Of a stretch of 64,000 nt of DNA, positions 52,356-61,414 are shown one piece after another. Source of the stretch: Planctomycetota bacterium (GTDB lineage: Bacteria; Planctomycetota; Phycisphaerae; Phycisphaerales; UBA1924); NCBI GenBank assembly GCA_013285505.1, contig CP053450.1:1720796-1784795 (forward strand), read 5' to 3'. The notes beneath the pieces were generated by a model. The model was not told where the DNA came from. It saw nothing but the letters and a program-made list of their open reading frames with translations, and made no database searches. The translations under genes were made by a program, and so were the position numbers. Position 1 is the first letter of the stretch; the number at the start of each line of letters is the position of its first letter.

Positions 52356-53173
52356 GCGAGCGGCTGCACGAGAAGAACCCGACCGGACGGTTCAGCGATC
52401 GGGCCGCCGACTATGTCAAGTACCGCCCGAGCTATCCGGCGGAGGCGATCGACGCGATCTTGGAGGGGCTGAACCCAGGTGGCACCGGCCGCCAGCCGGA
52501 GCGCGACGGCGCGTTTCTTGTCGCCGCCGATATCGGTGCCGGCACCGGTATCTCTACCAAGCTGCTCGCCGATCGAGGCGTCCGCGTGATCGCGATCGAG
52601 CCGAACGCGGGGATGCGCGAGGCGGGGGCGCAGTACGTGTCGCAGCAGCAGGGTGGCGGTGTCGAATGGCGCGACGGCACCGCCGAAGCAACGGGGCTCG
52701 GTGACGGGAGCGTGGACCTGATGTTGTGCGCGCAGAGCTATCACTGGTTCGAGCCCGTCGCGGCGTGCCGCGAGTTTGGGCGGGTGCTGCGGCCGGGCGG
52801 GCGGCTGGCCCTGATGTGGAACGATGCCGACGAGAGCGACCCGGTGTCGAGGGGGTATTACGACCTCGTGCGTGCCGCGAGCGCGGGCGTAGGGCCGACG
52901 AGCCACCAGACGGTGGCGAAGGACCCGCACGTTGAGGCACCGTTTGCGGATGCGCAGATGCGGCGGCTGCACTTCCGTAACGAGCAGCGGCTCGATGCGG
53001 ATGGACTGATCGGCCGGGCGATGAGCGCGAGCTATGTGCCGAAGGTGGGGGAGAAGGCCGAGCGGCTGGTGGAGGGGCTGCGGCGGTTGCACGCCGAGCA
53101 TGTGGGGGAGGATGGGTGTGTGGGGTTGGTGTATGGAGTGTGGGTGTACTTGTGTGACCTGCCTCGGGGCTAG
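52352..53173 (+). CDS. Class I SAM-dependent methyltransferase
   Basis: 273 residues, starting GTG 52352 and overlapping the stop of the VWA gene in GTGA, so the two are translationally linked. Motif I is AADIGAGTGISTKLL near residue 58, with IAIEPNAGM next, then motif IV SVDLMLCAQSYHWF and RVLRPGGRLALMW. The layout and FSDRAADYVKYRPSYP start match a known small-molecule methyltransferase group. The substrate is unknown. Its stop TAG shares the palindrome CTAG with the miaB stop. Confidence 0.88.
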   Translation: MSERLHEKNPTGRFSDRAADYVKYRPSYPAEAIDAILEGLNPGGTGRQPERDGAFLVAADIGAGTGISTKLLADRGVRVIAIEPNAGMREAGAQYVSQQQGGGVEWRDGTAEATGLGDGSVDLMLCAQSYHWFEPVAACREFGRVLRPGGRLALMWNDADESDPVSRGYYDLVRAASAGVGPTSHQTVAKDPHVEAPFADAQMRRLHFRNEQRLDADGLIGRAMSASYVPKVGEKAERLVEGLRRLHAEHVGEDGCVGLVYGVWVYLCDLPRG

Positions 53174-54945
53174 ATCACTTTCCCGTGCAGACTCAACCGA
53201 TCCGCCTCCGTGATCCGCAGCCGCAGCATCTGGCCCGTCAGTGCGTCGCGTTCTGACGCGGGCGCATCAAAGAAGACGATCAGGTCGGTGTCGGTGCGGC
53301 CGGAGAGCTGGACGGTTTCGTTCGGCAAGGTCGATGTCGCGGCGGAGTCCACCGGCTGGAAGCCGGTGCCACGGGTACTCACCGGCTGGAAGCCGGTGCC
53401 ACTGGTGCTGGGGTCCTGCCCGCCGATGGTTAGCGTGATCGCGCCGCCGGCCTTGCGGATGTCGCCGTGGCTGAGGCCCTCACGCTTGAGTTGCTGCTTG
53501 CTCGGGCCCTCGACGAACACCTCGACCTCGCGGCCGACCTGTTCGCGGGCGATCTGGTCGGAGATCTCGGACTGGATCGCCAGCGAGTCGTTGTTGCGGC
53601 GGCGTTTGGCCTCGTCGGGCACGTCGTCGGGGATCTTGTCGTAGGCGACCGTGCCGGGGCGGGGGGAGTACTTGAAGATGAAGCAGTTCTTGTAGCGTGA
53701 GCGGCGGAGCAGGGCGACGGTCGCGTCGTAGTCCTCGTCGGTCTCGGTGGGGAAGCCGACGATGATGTCGCCGGAGAGCATGAGCGGGCGGCCGAGTTCG
53801 GGCTGGTCGAGGTAGTGTCGGGCGCGGTCGATGAAGTCGTTGTACTCCTCGACGGTGTAGCCGCGGTTCATCTTTTTGAGGATGCGGTTGGACCCGCTCT
53901 GGGCGGGCACGTGCAGGTAGCGGCAGATGCGGGGGTGGTCGCGGATGACCTCGAGCACATCGTCGCCGAAGTCGCGGGGGTAGCTGGTGACGAAGCGGAG
54001 GCGCTGGATCGCGGGGACCTCGTCGTGGATGCGGGCGAGCAGGTCGGCGAAGGTGGTCGTCTGCTCGCCGGCGAAGGCGTCGCGTTGGTGGCTGCCCTTG
54101 TAGGTGCGGCCCTTCTGGGGCTGGACGATGCCGCCCACGGCGACCGAGGCCCCGTGCTCGAAGCGGTAGTGGTTGACGGTCTGCCCGAGGAGGGTGATCT
54201 CGATGACGCCGGCGTCGGCGAGCTTTTTGCACTCGTCGATGATGTGGTCCGGCGGGCGGTGGATCTCGGCGCCGCGGGTGAAGGGGACGACGCAGTAGGT
54301 GCAGAACTTGTTGCAGCCGCGCGTGATGCGGACGTAGGCCGAGCGTTTGGCAGCGCCGGACGCCGGGTCCACCGGGGAGACCGAGCGGGAGAGATCGAGC
54401 ATCTCGAGGGAGTCTTCCGCGGCTGCGAGGGTGGCGCTGCGGCGGCTGGTGTTGCCCTGGAGGGCGACCTGCTGGGCGGAGATGTTGCGCCCGGTGACGG
54501 TCTTGCCGTGTGCACCCGTGCCCGAGCCCGTGCTGGCGCGTGGGCCTCCTTCGGAGGGGGAATCCGAGGCGAGGCTCTCCTTGGTGCGGACGGCGTTGTC
54601 GAGGAGGGCGGGGAGTTTGTCGAGTTCTCCCGGGCCGCACATCAGATCGACGACCGGCATGCGCTTGATGAGGTCCACGCCGTCGCGCTCGGCCATGCAG
54701 CCGAGGACGCCGACAACGACGGAGGGGTCGCGGCCTTTGCGGTGGGTGAGTTCGCCGAGGCGGCTCCAGACCTTCTGCTCGGCCTGCTCGCGGACCGAGC
54801 AGGTGTTGTAGAGGACGACATCGGCGTCGTCGGCGGTGCCGGTGAAGGCGTAGCCGAGGCGGGCGAGCTCGCCCGCGACCAGCTCGCTGTCGAGCTCGTT
54901 CATCTGGCAGCCGAAGGTTTCGAGATAGACGGTGCGTCCGGTCAT
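53170..54945 (-). CDS. miaB: tRNA-2-methylthio-N6-dimethylallyladenosine synthase MiaB
   Basis: Methylthiolates the dimethylallyladenosine next to the anticodon. N-terminal Cys residues sit in FGCQMN, NTCSVRE and LGCMAE, and the radical-SAM motif is GCNKFCTYCVVPFTRG near residue 217. The TRAM-like end is at EVFVEGPSKQQLKREG. Two features differ from the usual 450-residue enzyme: an inserted Ser/Gly/Thr-rich loop of about 60 residues after LLDNAVR, and two tandem copies of the GTGFQPV-coding palindrome at 53350-53402 inside the TRAM region. The 591-residue frame is intact, so both insertions are tolerated. ATG 54945 is a standard start. Confidence 0.93.
   Translation of the reverse strand: MTGRTVYLETFGCQMNELDSELVAGELARLGYAFTGTADDADVVLYNTCSVREQAEQKVWSRLGELTHRKGRDPSVVVGVLGCMAERDGVDLIKRMPVVDLMCGPGELDKLPALLDNAVRTKESLASDSPSEGGPRASTGSGTGAHGKTVTGRNISAQQVALQGNTSRRSATLAAAEDSLEMLDLSRSVSPVDPASGAAKRSAYVRITRGCNKFCTYCVVPFTRGAEIHRPPDHIIDECKKLADAGVIEITLLGQTVNHYRFEHGASVAVGGIVQPQKGRTYKGSHQRDAFAGEQTTTFADLLARIHDEVPAIQRLRFVTSYPRDFGDDVLEVIRDHPRICRYLHVPAQSGSNRILKKMNRGYTVEEYNDFIDRARHYLDQPELGRPLMLSGDIIVGFPTETDEDYDATVALLRRSRYKNCFIFKYSPRPGTVAYDKIPDDVPDEAKRRRNNDSLAIQSEISDQIAREQVGREVEVFVEGPSKQQLKREGLSHGDIRKAGGAITLTIGGQDPSTSGTGFQPVSTRGTGFQPVDSAATSTLPNETVQLSGRTDTDLIVFFDAPASERDALTGQMLRLRITEADRLSLHGKVI
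53350..53402. repeat. Two tandem GTGFQPV palindromic repeats inside miaB
   Basis: The 23-base unit CACCGGCTGGAAGCCGGTGCCAC (core palindrome CACCGGCTGG-AAGCCGGTG) occurs at 53350-53372 and 53380-53402 with a 30-base period. On the miaB strand each encodes GTGFQPV in frame. I recognise this as a widespread planctomycete REP-like element. Confidence 0.8.
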
Positions 54946-55007
54946 GCGGGGCGATTGTAGAGGCGGCCCGGCGGGATCGCGCCCGGGCGGCCGCGGCAAT
55001 CTCCCCG

Positions 55008-55895
55008 TCAATCTCCCCCGCCGCCCCCGCCGCCGAGGTCTGACCGTCTGACGAACCACATGAGGTGCTTGACCTCTTTCTCTGAGAGCTGGTAGGCGGG
55101 GCCGTTGGAGCTGTAGGAGGCGATGTTCTGCTTCCAGAAGTTGGCGGTCTGGGGGAGGGGCTCGCTGTGGCCGTCGAGATAGACCGCGGGGAGCTTCTTG
55201 ACCGAGTCGTGGCTGGAGCGGTTCGGGCTGGCGCCCTCGGGCTGGTCGATGATCTCGTCGGCGGTCGCGAAGTACTCGCGGGCGTCGTCGTGGCCGTGGC
55301 CCTCGAAGAAGTAGACCGTGTTGCACATCAGGGACATGGTCTCGGTGGGCTGGGGGACCACGTCGGCCCGCCGCCAGTGGCGGTTGGGCCAGCGGCTGTC
55401 CCAACCGGCGAGCGTGTCGGAGATGAAGCGGGCGGTGCCGAGGTCCTCGTTGACCACGGCGTAGGTGAACAGCCAGCGGTTGGGCGCGTGGTGGACGACG
55501 CCCGCGTGTGTCAGGCGGATGAGCTGATCGTCGTCCGGGCCGACGTTCGGGCACCGCCACATGCCGGTCGGGGAGGGGAAGCCGAAGTCAACGTCCGGGA
55601 ATGGGTCGCCCATGTAGTCGGCGAGGAAGCGGTTCATGGACCAGAGGCCGCCGTCGAGCTCGCCGTCCTGGTTGATGCGGCTCCAGTCCAGCCGGCGCGG
55701 GGGGAGGTAGTCGCTGTGGTCGAGCTGGTAGGTCGCCACGGTCTGCGCCTGTGATCGGAGGTTGGCCTGGCAGGACTGCAGCCGCGCGGTTGCGCGCGCA
55801 GCCCCGAGGGCGGGGAGCAGGATGCCGATGAGCAGCGCGATGATCGCGATGACCACCAGCAGCTCGATGAGCGTGAATCCGGGTTTGCTGCGCAC
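55008..55895 (-). CDS. Pseudopilin-like protein with prepilin N-terminus
   Basis: 295 residues starting [19 protein letters not shown], the classic type II/IV pilin leader and N-methylation site (cut after Gly, then Phe). The helix continues about 25 residues. The soluble part has a Trp/Asp/Tyr-rich beta domain and ends in a run of Gly before Asp. Single-gene pseudopilins of this kind are abundant in planctomycetes and often sit by exported proteins. No secretion ATPase or secretin is here. It lies 62 bp downstream of miaB and on the same strand. Confidence 0.85.
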   Translation of the reverse strand: MRSKPGFTLIELLVVIAIIALLIGILLPALGAARATARLQSCQANLRSQAQTVATYQLDHSDYLPPRRLDWSRINQDGELDGGLWSMNRFLADYMGDPFPDVDFGFPSPTGMWRCPNVGPDDDQLIRLTHAGVVHHAPNRWLFTYAVVNEDLGTARFISDTLAGWDSRWPNRHWRRADVVPQPTETMSLMCNTVYFFEGHGHDDAREYFATADEIIDQPEGASPNRSSHDSVKKLPAVYLDGHSEPLPQTANFWKQNIASYSSNGPAYQLSEKEVKHLMWFVRRSDLGGGGGGGD

Positions 55896-56047
55896 GTCTG
55901 GCTCCTCCGAACCCTGCTCGGGACGTTGCGCGTGAAATGCCGCCCGATGCAGGGTGTTCTGAAATGGGAGCGGGAAACACCTTTGCGGATGTATCCCGTT
56001 TGGTGGGGTTTCCCCGTCTCTTCCGAGCAGAAGATCGATGTCCCGAA

Positions 56048-56706
<659 letters not shown>

Positions 56707-56769
56707 GCGCCATAACACATGGTCCCGTCGGGCTGCGGCGCCCCTCAGCCGACGGGTGAAGGGCGGGTT

Positions 56770-57558
56770 TCAGCAGCCCGCGGTCCACAGATTCAGATAC
56801 GCGAGCACGTCGCGTGTATCGACAGAGCCGTCGCCGTTGATGTCCGCGGTCGGGTCCTGGTTCGACCAGGCGTTGAGGAACGCGAGCACGTCGCGTGTGT
56901 CGACCGTCTCGTCGCCGTTGAAATCGGCGACGCAGTCGCTCGCCGTGCACCAGGCGCCGTTGCGCTCCCACCAGGCGAGCGCCTCGGCGAAGACCTGGTC
57001 ATCTACGGTCTGGGCGAGCACGAGGTGGATCGGTTCGCTCGGCGCGATGGCGTCGTCGTCGGACCACATCTGGAGTGTCATCAGATAGACGCCGGGCGCA
57101 GCGGGGCTGGTGAGTTTGAACTTGTAGTGGTAGTGGGACTCGCCCGACTGCCCGACGCCGAGGGTGAACCCGTCGACGGGCGTGTCGTCGAGCGGGGTCG
57201 TGATCGGGCCGAGCGGGCCCCACGACATTTCGACTCGTTCGGTCGGGATCGTGTCGAAGTCGGTCCCGTCCCACACGCGCAGGGCATGGAGCAGGGTGAA
57301 TCCGACCTCGGAGTTGGCCGGGAACTCGCTGGTCGGTGAGTCGAACCCGGGGTCGTTGGTCTGGTTGCCGGCCTCCAGGCGCGTGCCGAAGGTGCACAGC
57401 GGGTTGTAGTGCGCGTCGGTCGTGATGATCTGGGCGTTTTCAACGAGCAGCACGATGTCGCCTTCGTGCTCCTGGGCCGAGGCGGTCGGCGGTGCCATCA
57501 AGAGCGTGAGCGCCGCCGCGAGGATCGTGCTGCGGATCGGGAATCGTTGCGTGAGCAT
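56770..57558 (-). CDS. Exported protein with two-repeat dockerin-like C-terminus
   Basis: 262 residues: signal peptide (LTQRFPIRSTILAAALTLLMAPPTASAQ), a beta-rich domain with YKFKLTSPAAPGVYLMTLQMW, and two EF-hand-like loops DFNGDETVDTRDVL and DINGDGSVDTRDVL near the end, finishing with LWTAGC. These match the GC-type dockerin seen in planctomycetes, which may fix proteins to a surface matrix. Calcium ligands at positions 1, 3, 5 and 9 of each loop are kept. GGAGAAAC lies just upstream of ATG 57558. It is between the PEP-CTERM gene and the second pseudopilin. Confidence 0.85.
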   Translation of the reverse strand: MLTQRFPIRSTILAAALTLLMAPPTASAQEHEGDIVLLVENAQIITTDAHYNPLCTFGTRLEAGNQTNDPGFDSPTSEFPANSEVGFTLLHALRVWDGTDFDTIPTERVEMSWGPLGPITTPLDDTPVDGFTLGVGQSGESHYHYKFKLTSPAAPGVYLMTLQMWSDDDAIAPSEPIHLVLAQTVDDQVFAEALAWWERNGAWCTASDCVADFNGDETVDTRDVLAFLNAWSNQDPTADINGDGSVDTRDVLAYLNLWTAGC

Positions 57559-57594
57559 TCGTGTTTCTCCTTGTGTGCCTGCGGTAGCGCCGGT

Positions 57595-58455
57595 TTAGCG
57601 CGCGACTGGCGGAAAGAACTGGTTGTCGTAGTACCCGCGGTAGACCTCGCCGAAGCGCAGCACCTCGGCGTGGCCGTCGAGGAAGCCGTATGTTGCGCGA
57701 CCCTGTGGGCTGGCGGGATCGCCGCCGCGGCCGTGGAGTTCCATCTGCCGGGCCGCGAGCTGGGCGGAGACGTTCGGATCCGCGTCGAACCACTCGTTGA
57801 CGTGGACGTGGTCGCTCCGGGCGTAGTCGGGGTCCCCGTGAGGCTCGTCGCCCTCGGTCATCAGCAGAAACTGAACTGTCGCGACGGGGAACTGCACGCG
57901 GTTGAGCGACCGCCACGGCTCGACGCGGCCGACCTGCGGATCGGTGTATGTCGGTCCCTTGCTGGTCAGATAGTCGTTGAGCCCGTAGCTGGTCCATCGG
58001 GCGATCTCGCTCGGGGCCGGGTCGTTGCCGTCGTCATCGTCGGCGAAGAGTGCGAGCGCCTGATCAAGCGTGTAGCCGGTGCTCTCTCCGCCCTGATCGA
58101 TCGGCCAGAGCAGGCTGGTGTCACCCGGCGATCGGAGCAGGGGCGCCGAGCCGTAGTAGGGTGCCAGATCGTGGACCCATGTGGTTCTGGCGGTGTCGCC
58201 CGAGCCGCCGTGCGGGAGGCCGGCGTCGATGAGCTTCTCGCGGTTGTCGCCCGCGTACATCGTCTGCGCGGTCTCGAGCTGCCGCACGTTGCTCAGGCAC
58301 TGCACCCCCTGCGCGGCCGCCCGGGCCTTGCCCAGCGCCGGCAGCAGGATGCCGATCAGCAGCGCGATGATGGCGATAACGACGAGCAGTTCGATCAGAG
58401 TGAACGCGGGGCGTAGCGCAGCCTGTGCGCACGTTCGGTCGCTGGCATGAGACAT
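57595..58455 (-). CDS. Pseudopilin-like protein with prepilin N-terminus
   Basis: 286 residues. After a 15-residue leader come [29 protein letters not shown], the prepilin methylation and membrane helix. The soluble part resembles the 55008 protein in length and in an Asp/Gly/Tyr-rich content, with no disulfide motif evident. ATG 58455 gives MSHASDRT. The same N-terminal sequence in both copies suggests a recent family expansion. The His-rich protein gene follows 115 bp upstream on the same strand. Confidence 0.85.
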   Translation of the reverse strand: MSHASDRTCAQAALRPAFTLIELLVVIAIIALLIGILLPALGKARAAAQGVQCLSNVRQLETAQTMYAGDNREKLIDAGLPHGGSGDTARTTWVHDLAPYYGSAPLLRSPGDTSLLWPIDQGGESTGYTLDQALALFADDDDGNDPAPSEIARWTSYGLNDYLTSKGPTYTDPQVGRVEPWRSLNRVQFPVATVQFLLMTEGDEPHGDPDYARSDHVHVNEWFDADPNVSAQLAARQMELHGRGGDPASPQGRATYGFLDGHAEVLRFGEVYRGYYDNQFFPPVAR

Positions 58456-58570
58456 GGTGGATGGTTCCGGCCGGGGTGATGTGCGTGACGTCCTGCGCAT
58501 CGCGCAGATCGGTCTTGCACCCCTCGCATGACACAGCCACGCGACCGATGGTCACGCGGCACGCGCTGGG

Positions 58571-59050
58571 TCAGGCGGAGGCCGGAGGGGCCCGGGGATG
58601 GGCGGCTCGTCGCGGCGTTGCGGGGCGTACGGCCACGGGGCCGGTCGACGCGGCCCGGGCGATGCACTGTCCGAGCCGCAGGCCGTCGGCGGCCGGCGGA
58701 ACGTCGGTGAATTTGCCGGCCAGACCGAGCTGCAGGCAGGTTGGGCAGTCCTCCGCCGGGACGGGATCGGGTGAGGGATGGGGCTCGCCATGTGAGTGCC
58801 CCGCGTGCGGCAGCATGGTGAGGGCCGTCTCTCCGCCGTCTGGTGCCCCGTGGTGGTGGCTGCAGGTGCTGCCGGCGGGTTGGTGTGCCGCGTGCGCGTG
58901 CCCGGCGTCACCCGGATGGGCGATCAGGGAGTGAAAGCCCACCACAAACGGGCTCAGCACCGCCAGCGCGAGGCCCAGCACCCACACCGTCAGACCACGC
59001 GGCACCACGCGTCGCGTCAAGACTCTGGATGGAGTACGTACTCCCGGCAT
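58571..59050 (-). CDS. His-rich membrane protein, DUF2946-like layout
   Basis: 159 residues: basic start, one membrane helix (GLTVWVLGLALAVLSPFVVG), then a His-rich stretch with HAHAAHQPAGSTCSHHHGAP and a second with HAGHSHGEPHP, and a Cys pair CPTC (near residue 118). His/Cys-rich regions suggest metal binding in the periplasm, probably copper, zinc or nickel. The predicted operator at 59062-59079 ends 11 bases before ATG 59050. The family name is tentative. Confidence 0.6.
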   Translation of the reverse strand: MPGVRTPSRVLTRRVVPRGLTVWVLGLALAVLSPFVVGFHSLIAHPGDAGHAHAAHQPAGSTCSHHHGAPDGGETALTMLPHAGHSHGEPHPSPDPVPAEDCPTCLQLGLAGKFTDVPPAADGLRLGQCIARAASTGPVAVRPATPRRAAHPRAPPASA

Positions 59051-59061
59051 CGGGGCTCCTG

Positions 59062-59079
59062 TTGAGAAGGCATTCTCAA
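59062..59079 (-). promoter_or_regulatory. Fur-family-like operator palindrome
   Basis: TTGAGAATGCCTTCTCAA on the minus strand is a perfect 7-4-7 palindrome (TTGAGAA / TTCTCAA), similar in style to Fur/Zur-type boxes. It lies 11 bp before the start of the His-rich gene and could repress it when metal is present. Confidence 0.5.
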
Positions 59080-59195
59080 TATAGCGATGGGCCGGTGCCC
59101 GTGTCAAGCGGAAATCCCCCGGGATCGGTCGCCGCGGGTTGGCGGGTCCGGTTCAGATACCATCCCCGCGGATCGCCGCATGGAGAGCCCCCGCT

Positions 59196-60830
59196 TTGAA
59201 CCCCTGGTACGCCGCAGCCTGGCTCCGCCGCGTGTCGCTTGCCGACAAGTGCGTCATTCTGTTCGGCGGGGCGGTGGTGCTGATCGTCCTGGTGGCGCTC
59301 AGCGTGCCCTGGCTGCGGATGGGAGCGCTGGTGGACGGGGGCCAGCTCGAACTCAGCCGAAACCTCGCCCGGGCGTGGACGGCGGCGGAGGCGATGCCCC
59401 ATACCGCCGACTCCATCGCCGCGGAGGCCGGGTTCGAGGCCGAGCGTCTGCTGCCCGCGGCCGCACGAGTCCGAGCCGAGACTGACAGGCCGTTCGCCCG
59501 GATGCTCCGGCGTCTCGACGGCGAGAGCACCCGGATGGAGGCCCAGCGGGCGGCGTGGGACGGGGCGACGCGGGTCTACCGCTATCTCGCGGCCGAGCGT
59601 TCGGAGGACGGTGCACTGACGTCCGTAGTCCACATCTCCCGCCGCTCCACCGATGCGGCCGGGCAGCTGGTGGTCAACACGGCCTACCTGCTCAGCGCCG
59701 GCACCCTGGTGCTGAGTCTCGCGCTGATCGTGTTCTACCAGATCACACACCGGATCATCCTCGGCCCGGTGCGGAGCCTGCGCGAGACCGCCGACCGTGT
59801 GCGGTCGGGCGAGCTCGAGGTCCGGAGCCAGATCGAGACCGGCGACGAGTTCCAGGAACTCGCCGAGACCTTCAACAGCATGCTCGAGCACCTCTCCGAG
59901 ACCAACGACCAGCTGCGGGCGATCAACTCGGCGATGGACGTCCGGCTCAACGAGCTGGCCGAATCGAACCGTGTGCTCTTCGAGACCAACACGCTCAAGA
60001 GCGAGTTTCTGGCGAACGTGAGCCACGAGCTCCGCACGCCGCTCAACTCGATCATCGGGTTCGCCGAACTGCTGCTCTCGATCGCCGAAACGGAGGAAAG
60101 AACGCAGGCCGGCCGCGGCGACGGCGCGCCGGATCAGGACCTCGCCAAGCGCACCCGATATCTGCGGAACATCGAGTCGGCCAGCCGCAACCTGCTCTCG
60201 CTGATCGAGGAACTGCTGACGATGGCCCGGCTCGAAGCCGGGAAGATTGACTTGCACATCGAGCCGATGAGCGTGCGCGACGCGTGCGAGGGGCTTGTCG
60301 CGCTGATCCAGCCTCAGGCCGACCGCAACGGCGTGCTGGTGCGGGGCGAGGTGATCGGCGACGTGCCGATGATCGAGACCGACCCGCGCCGGTTCCAGCA
60401 GGTCATCTTCAACTTCCTGAGCAACGCGGTGAAGTTCACCGGCCAGGAAGGCGGGCCGCAGGGCGAGGTGGTGCTGCGGGCGGAGGGCCTGCCCGCCGGG
60501 CAGGGCGGTGACGACCGGCAACGCGTGCGGATCAGCGTGCTCGACAACGGGCCGGGCATCCCGCCGGAGGAACAGGACCGCGTCTTCGAAAAATTCCGCC
60601 AGCTCGGCGAGGGGCCGACGCGGCAGTACGGGGGGACGGGTCTGGGGCTCGCGATCGCCAAGGAGCTCGCGCATCTGCTGCAGGGTGATATCCAGCTTGT
60701 CAGCGATGTCGGGCGGGGGGCGATGTTCAGTTTCATCCTTCCCGTGAAATTCGATCACGACCGCTCGGCCGAGCAGTTGCTCGAGGGCCGGTTCCGCGGT
60801 GCCCTCGCGGGCCGGCGGCGGTGGGGGTGA
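59196..60830 (+). CDS. Membrane sensor histidine kinase with HAMP domain
   Basis: 544 residues. A helix near residues 18-40 and a second near 175-200 bracket an extracytoplasmic sensor domain. A HAMP (LGPVRSLRETADRVRSGELEVR), a HisKA with phosphoacceptor His in NVSHELRTPLNSIIG, and an ATPase domain follow: N box QVIFNFLSNAVKFT, D-box DNGPGIPPEEQDRVF, G-box GGTGLGLAIAKEL. No response regulator is adjacent. The start TTG 59196 has GGAGAG 8 nt upstream and better codon character than the upstream alternative; it is still tentative. Confidence 0.88.
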   Translation: MNPWYAAAWLRRVSLADKCVILFGGAVVLIVLVALSVPWLRMGALVDGGQLELSRNLARAWTAAEAMPHTADSIAAEAGFEAERLLPAAARVRAETDRPFARMLRRLDGESTRMEAQRAAWDGATRVYRYLAAERSEDGALTSVVHISRRSTDAAGQLVVNTAYLLSAGTLVLSLALIVFYQITHRIILGPVRSLRETADRVRSGELEVRSQIETGDEFQELAETFNSMLEHLSETNDQLRAINSAMDVRLNELAESNRVLFETNTLKSEFLANVSHELRTPLNSIIGFAELLLSIAETEERTQAGRGDGAPDQDLAKRTRYLRNIESASRNLLSLIEELLTMARLEAGKIDLHIEPMSVRDACEGLVALIQPQADRNGVLVRGEVIGDVPMIETDPRRFQQVIFNFLSNAVKFTGQEGGPQGEVVLRAEGLPAGQGGDDRQRVRISVLDNGPGIPPEEQDRVFEKFRQLGEGPTRQYGGTGLGLAIAKELAHLLQGDIQLVSDVGRGAMFSFILPVKFDHDRSAEQLLEGRFRGALAGRRRWG

Positions 60831-60863
60831 GTGCGATACCGGGGCCGCGGCAGCCCCTCGTCG

Positions 60864-61325
60864 CTACCGGAGGCGCCCGTCCGCCGTCACCGCGTTCACG
60901 TAGTGGCGGATGGTGGGGGACCGATCGGCAGCGTGCGCGTACTCGACCGTGACCACATCGATGCGGATGGGGCGGTTCCGGAAGCGGGGGAGCGTCTTGA
61001 GGCTCTGTGCGGTCCGGACCAGCCGCCGACGCTTGTCGGCGTTGATGGCTTCCGCCGGTGAGATCGCCCGGCCCCTCGGGTCGGCTCCGCCGGCCCCGTC
61101 ACCGGCCCCGTCCCCGGCACGGGGGCTGACGCGGGACTTGACCTCCACGAGCACGACGGTCCCCGTCCGGCGTTCGAGGCAGACCAGGTCGGCCTCGCCG
61201 CCCGGTGTCTGCAGGTTCCGCGCGAGCGTGCGGCAGCCGACTTTCCGCAGGAACCGTGAGGCCTCCCGCTCGCCACGCACGCCGACATCCAGATGCGCGG
61301 CCCGAGCGGGGCGACGACCAGACAT
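60864..61325 (-). CDS. YraN/UPF0102 family protein
   Basis: 153 residues with the UPF0102 pattern: GVRGEREASRFLRKVGCRTLARN, then GGEADLVCLE and VLVEVKSR, which hold the acidic/Lys nuclease-like centre. It is an endonuclease-like fold, with unknown substrate and often next to DNA-processing genes. A Gly/Ala-rich loop of about 20 residues interrupts the middle, which is longer than usual. ATG 61325 follows a divergent gap with the histidine kinase end. Confidence 0.8.
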   Translation of the reverse strand: MSGRRPARAAHLDVGVRGEREASRFLRKVGCRTLARNLQTPGGEADLVCLERRTGTVVLVEVKSRVSPRAGDGAGDGAGGADPRGRAISPAEAINADKRRRLVRTAQSLKTLPRFRNRPIRIDVVTVEYAHAADRSPTIRHYVNAVTADGRLR

Positions 61326-61414
61326 CGGAAAGCGAGAACACCAACGACGCCACCCGGTGCGAGATGGAGGTTCGGGTGATCGAGACGACGCGGTGCCGGA
61401 TGCCCGGCGCGCGC

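Noticed and set aside
53350..53402. CRISPR array
   Set aside because: Only two copies with a 7-base gap, palindromic, in coding sequence and with no cas gene.
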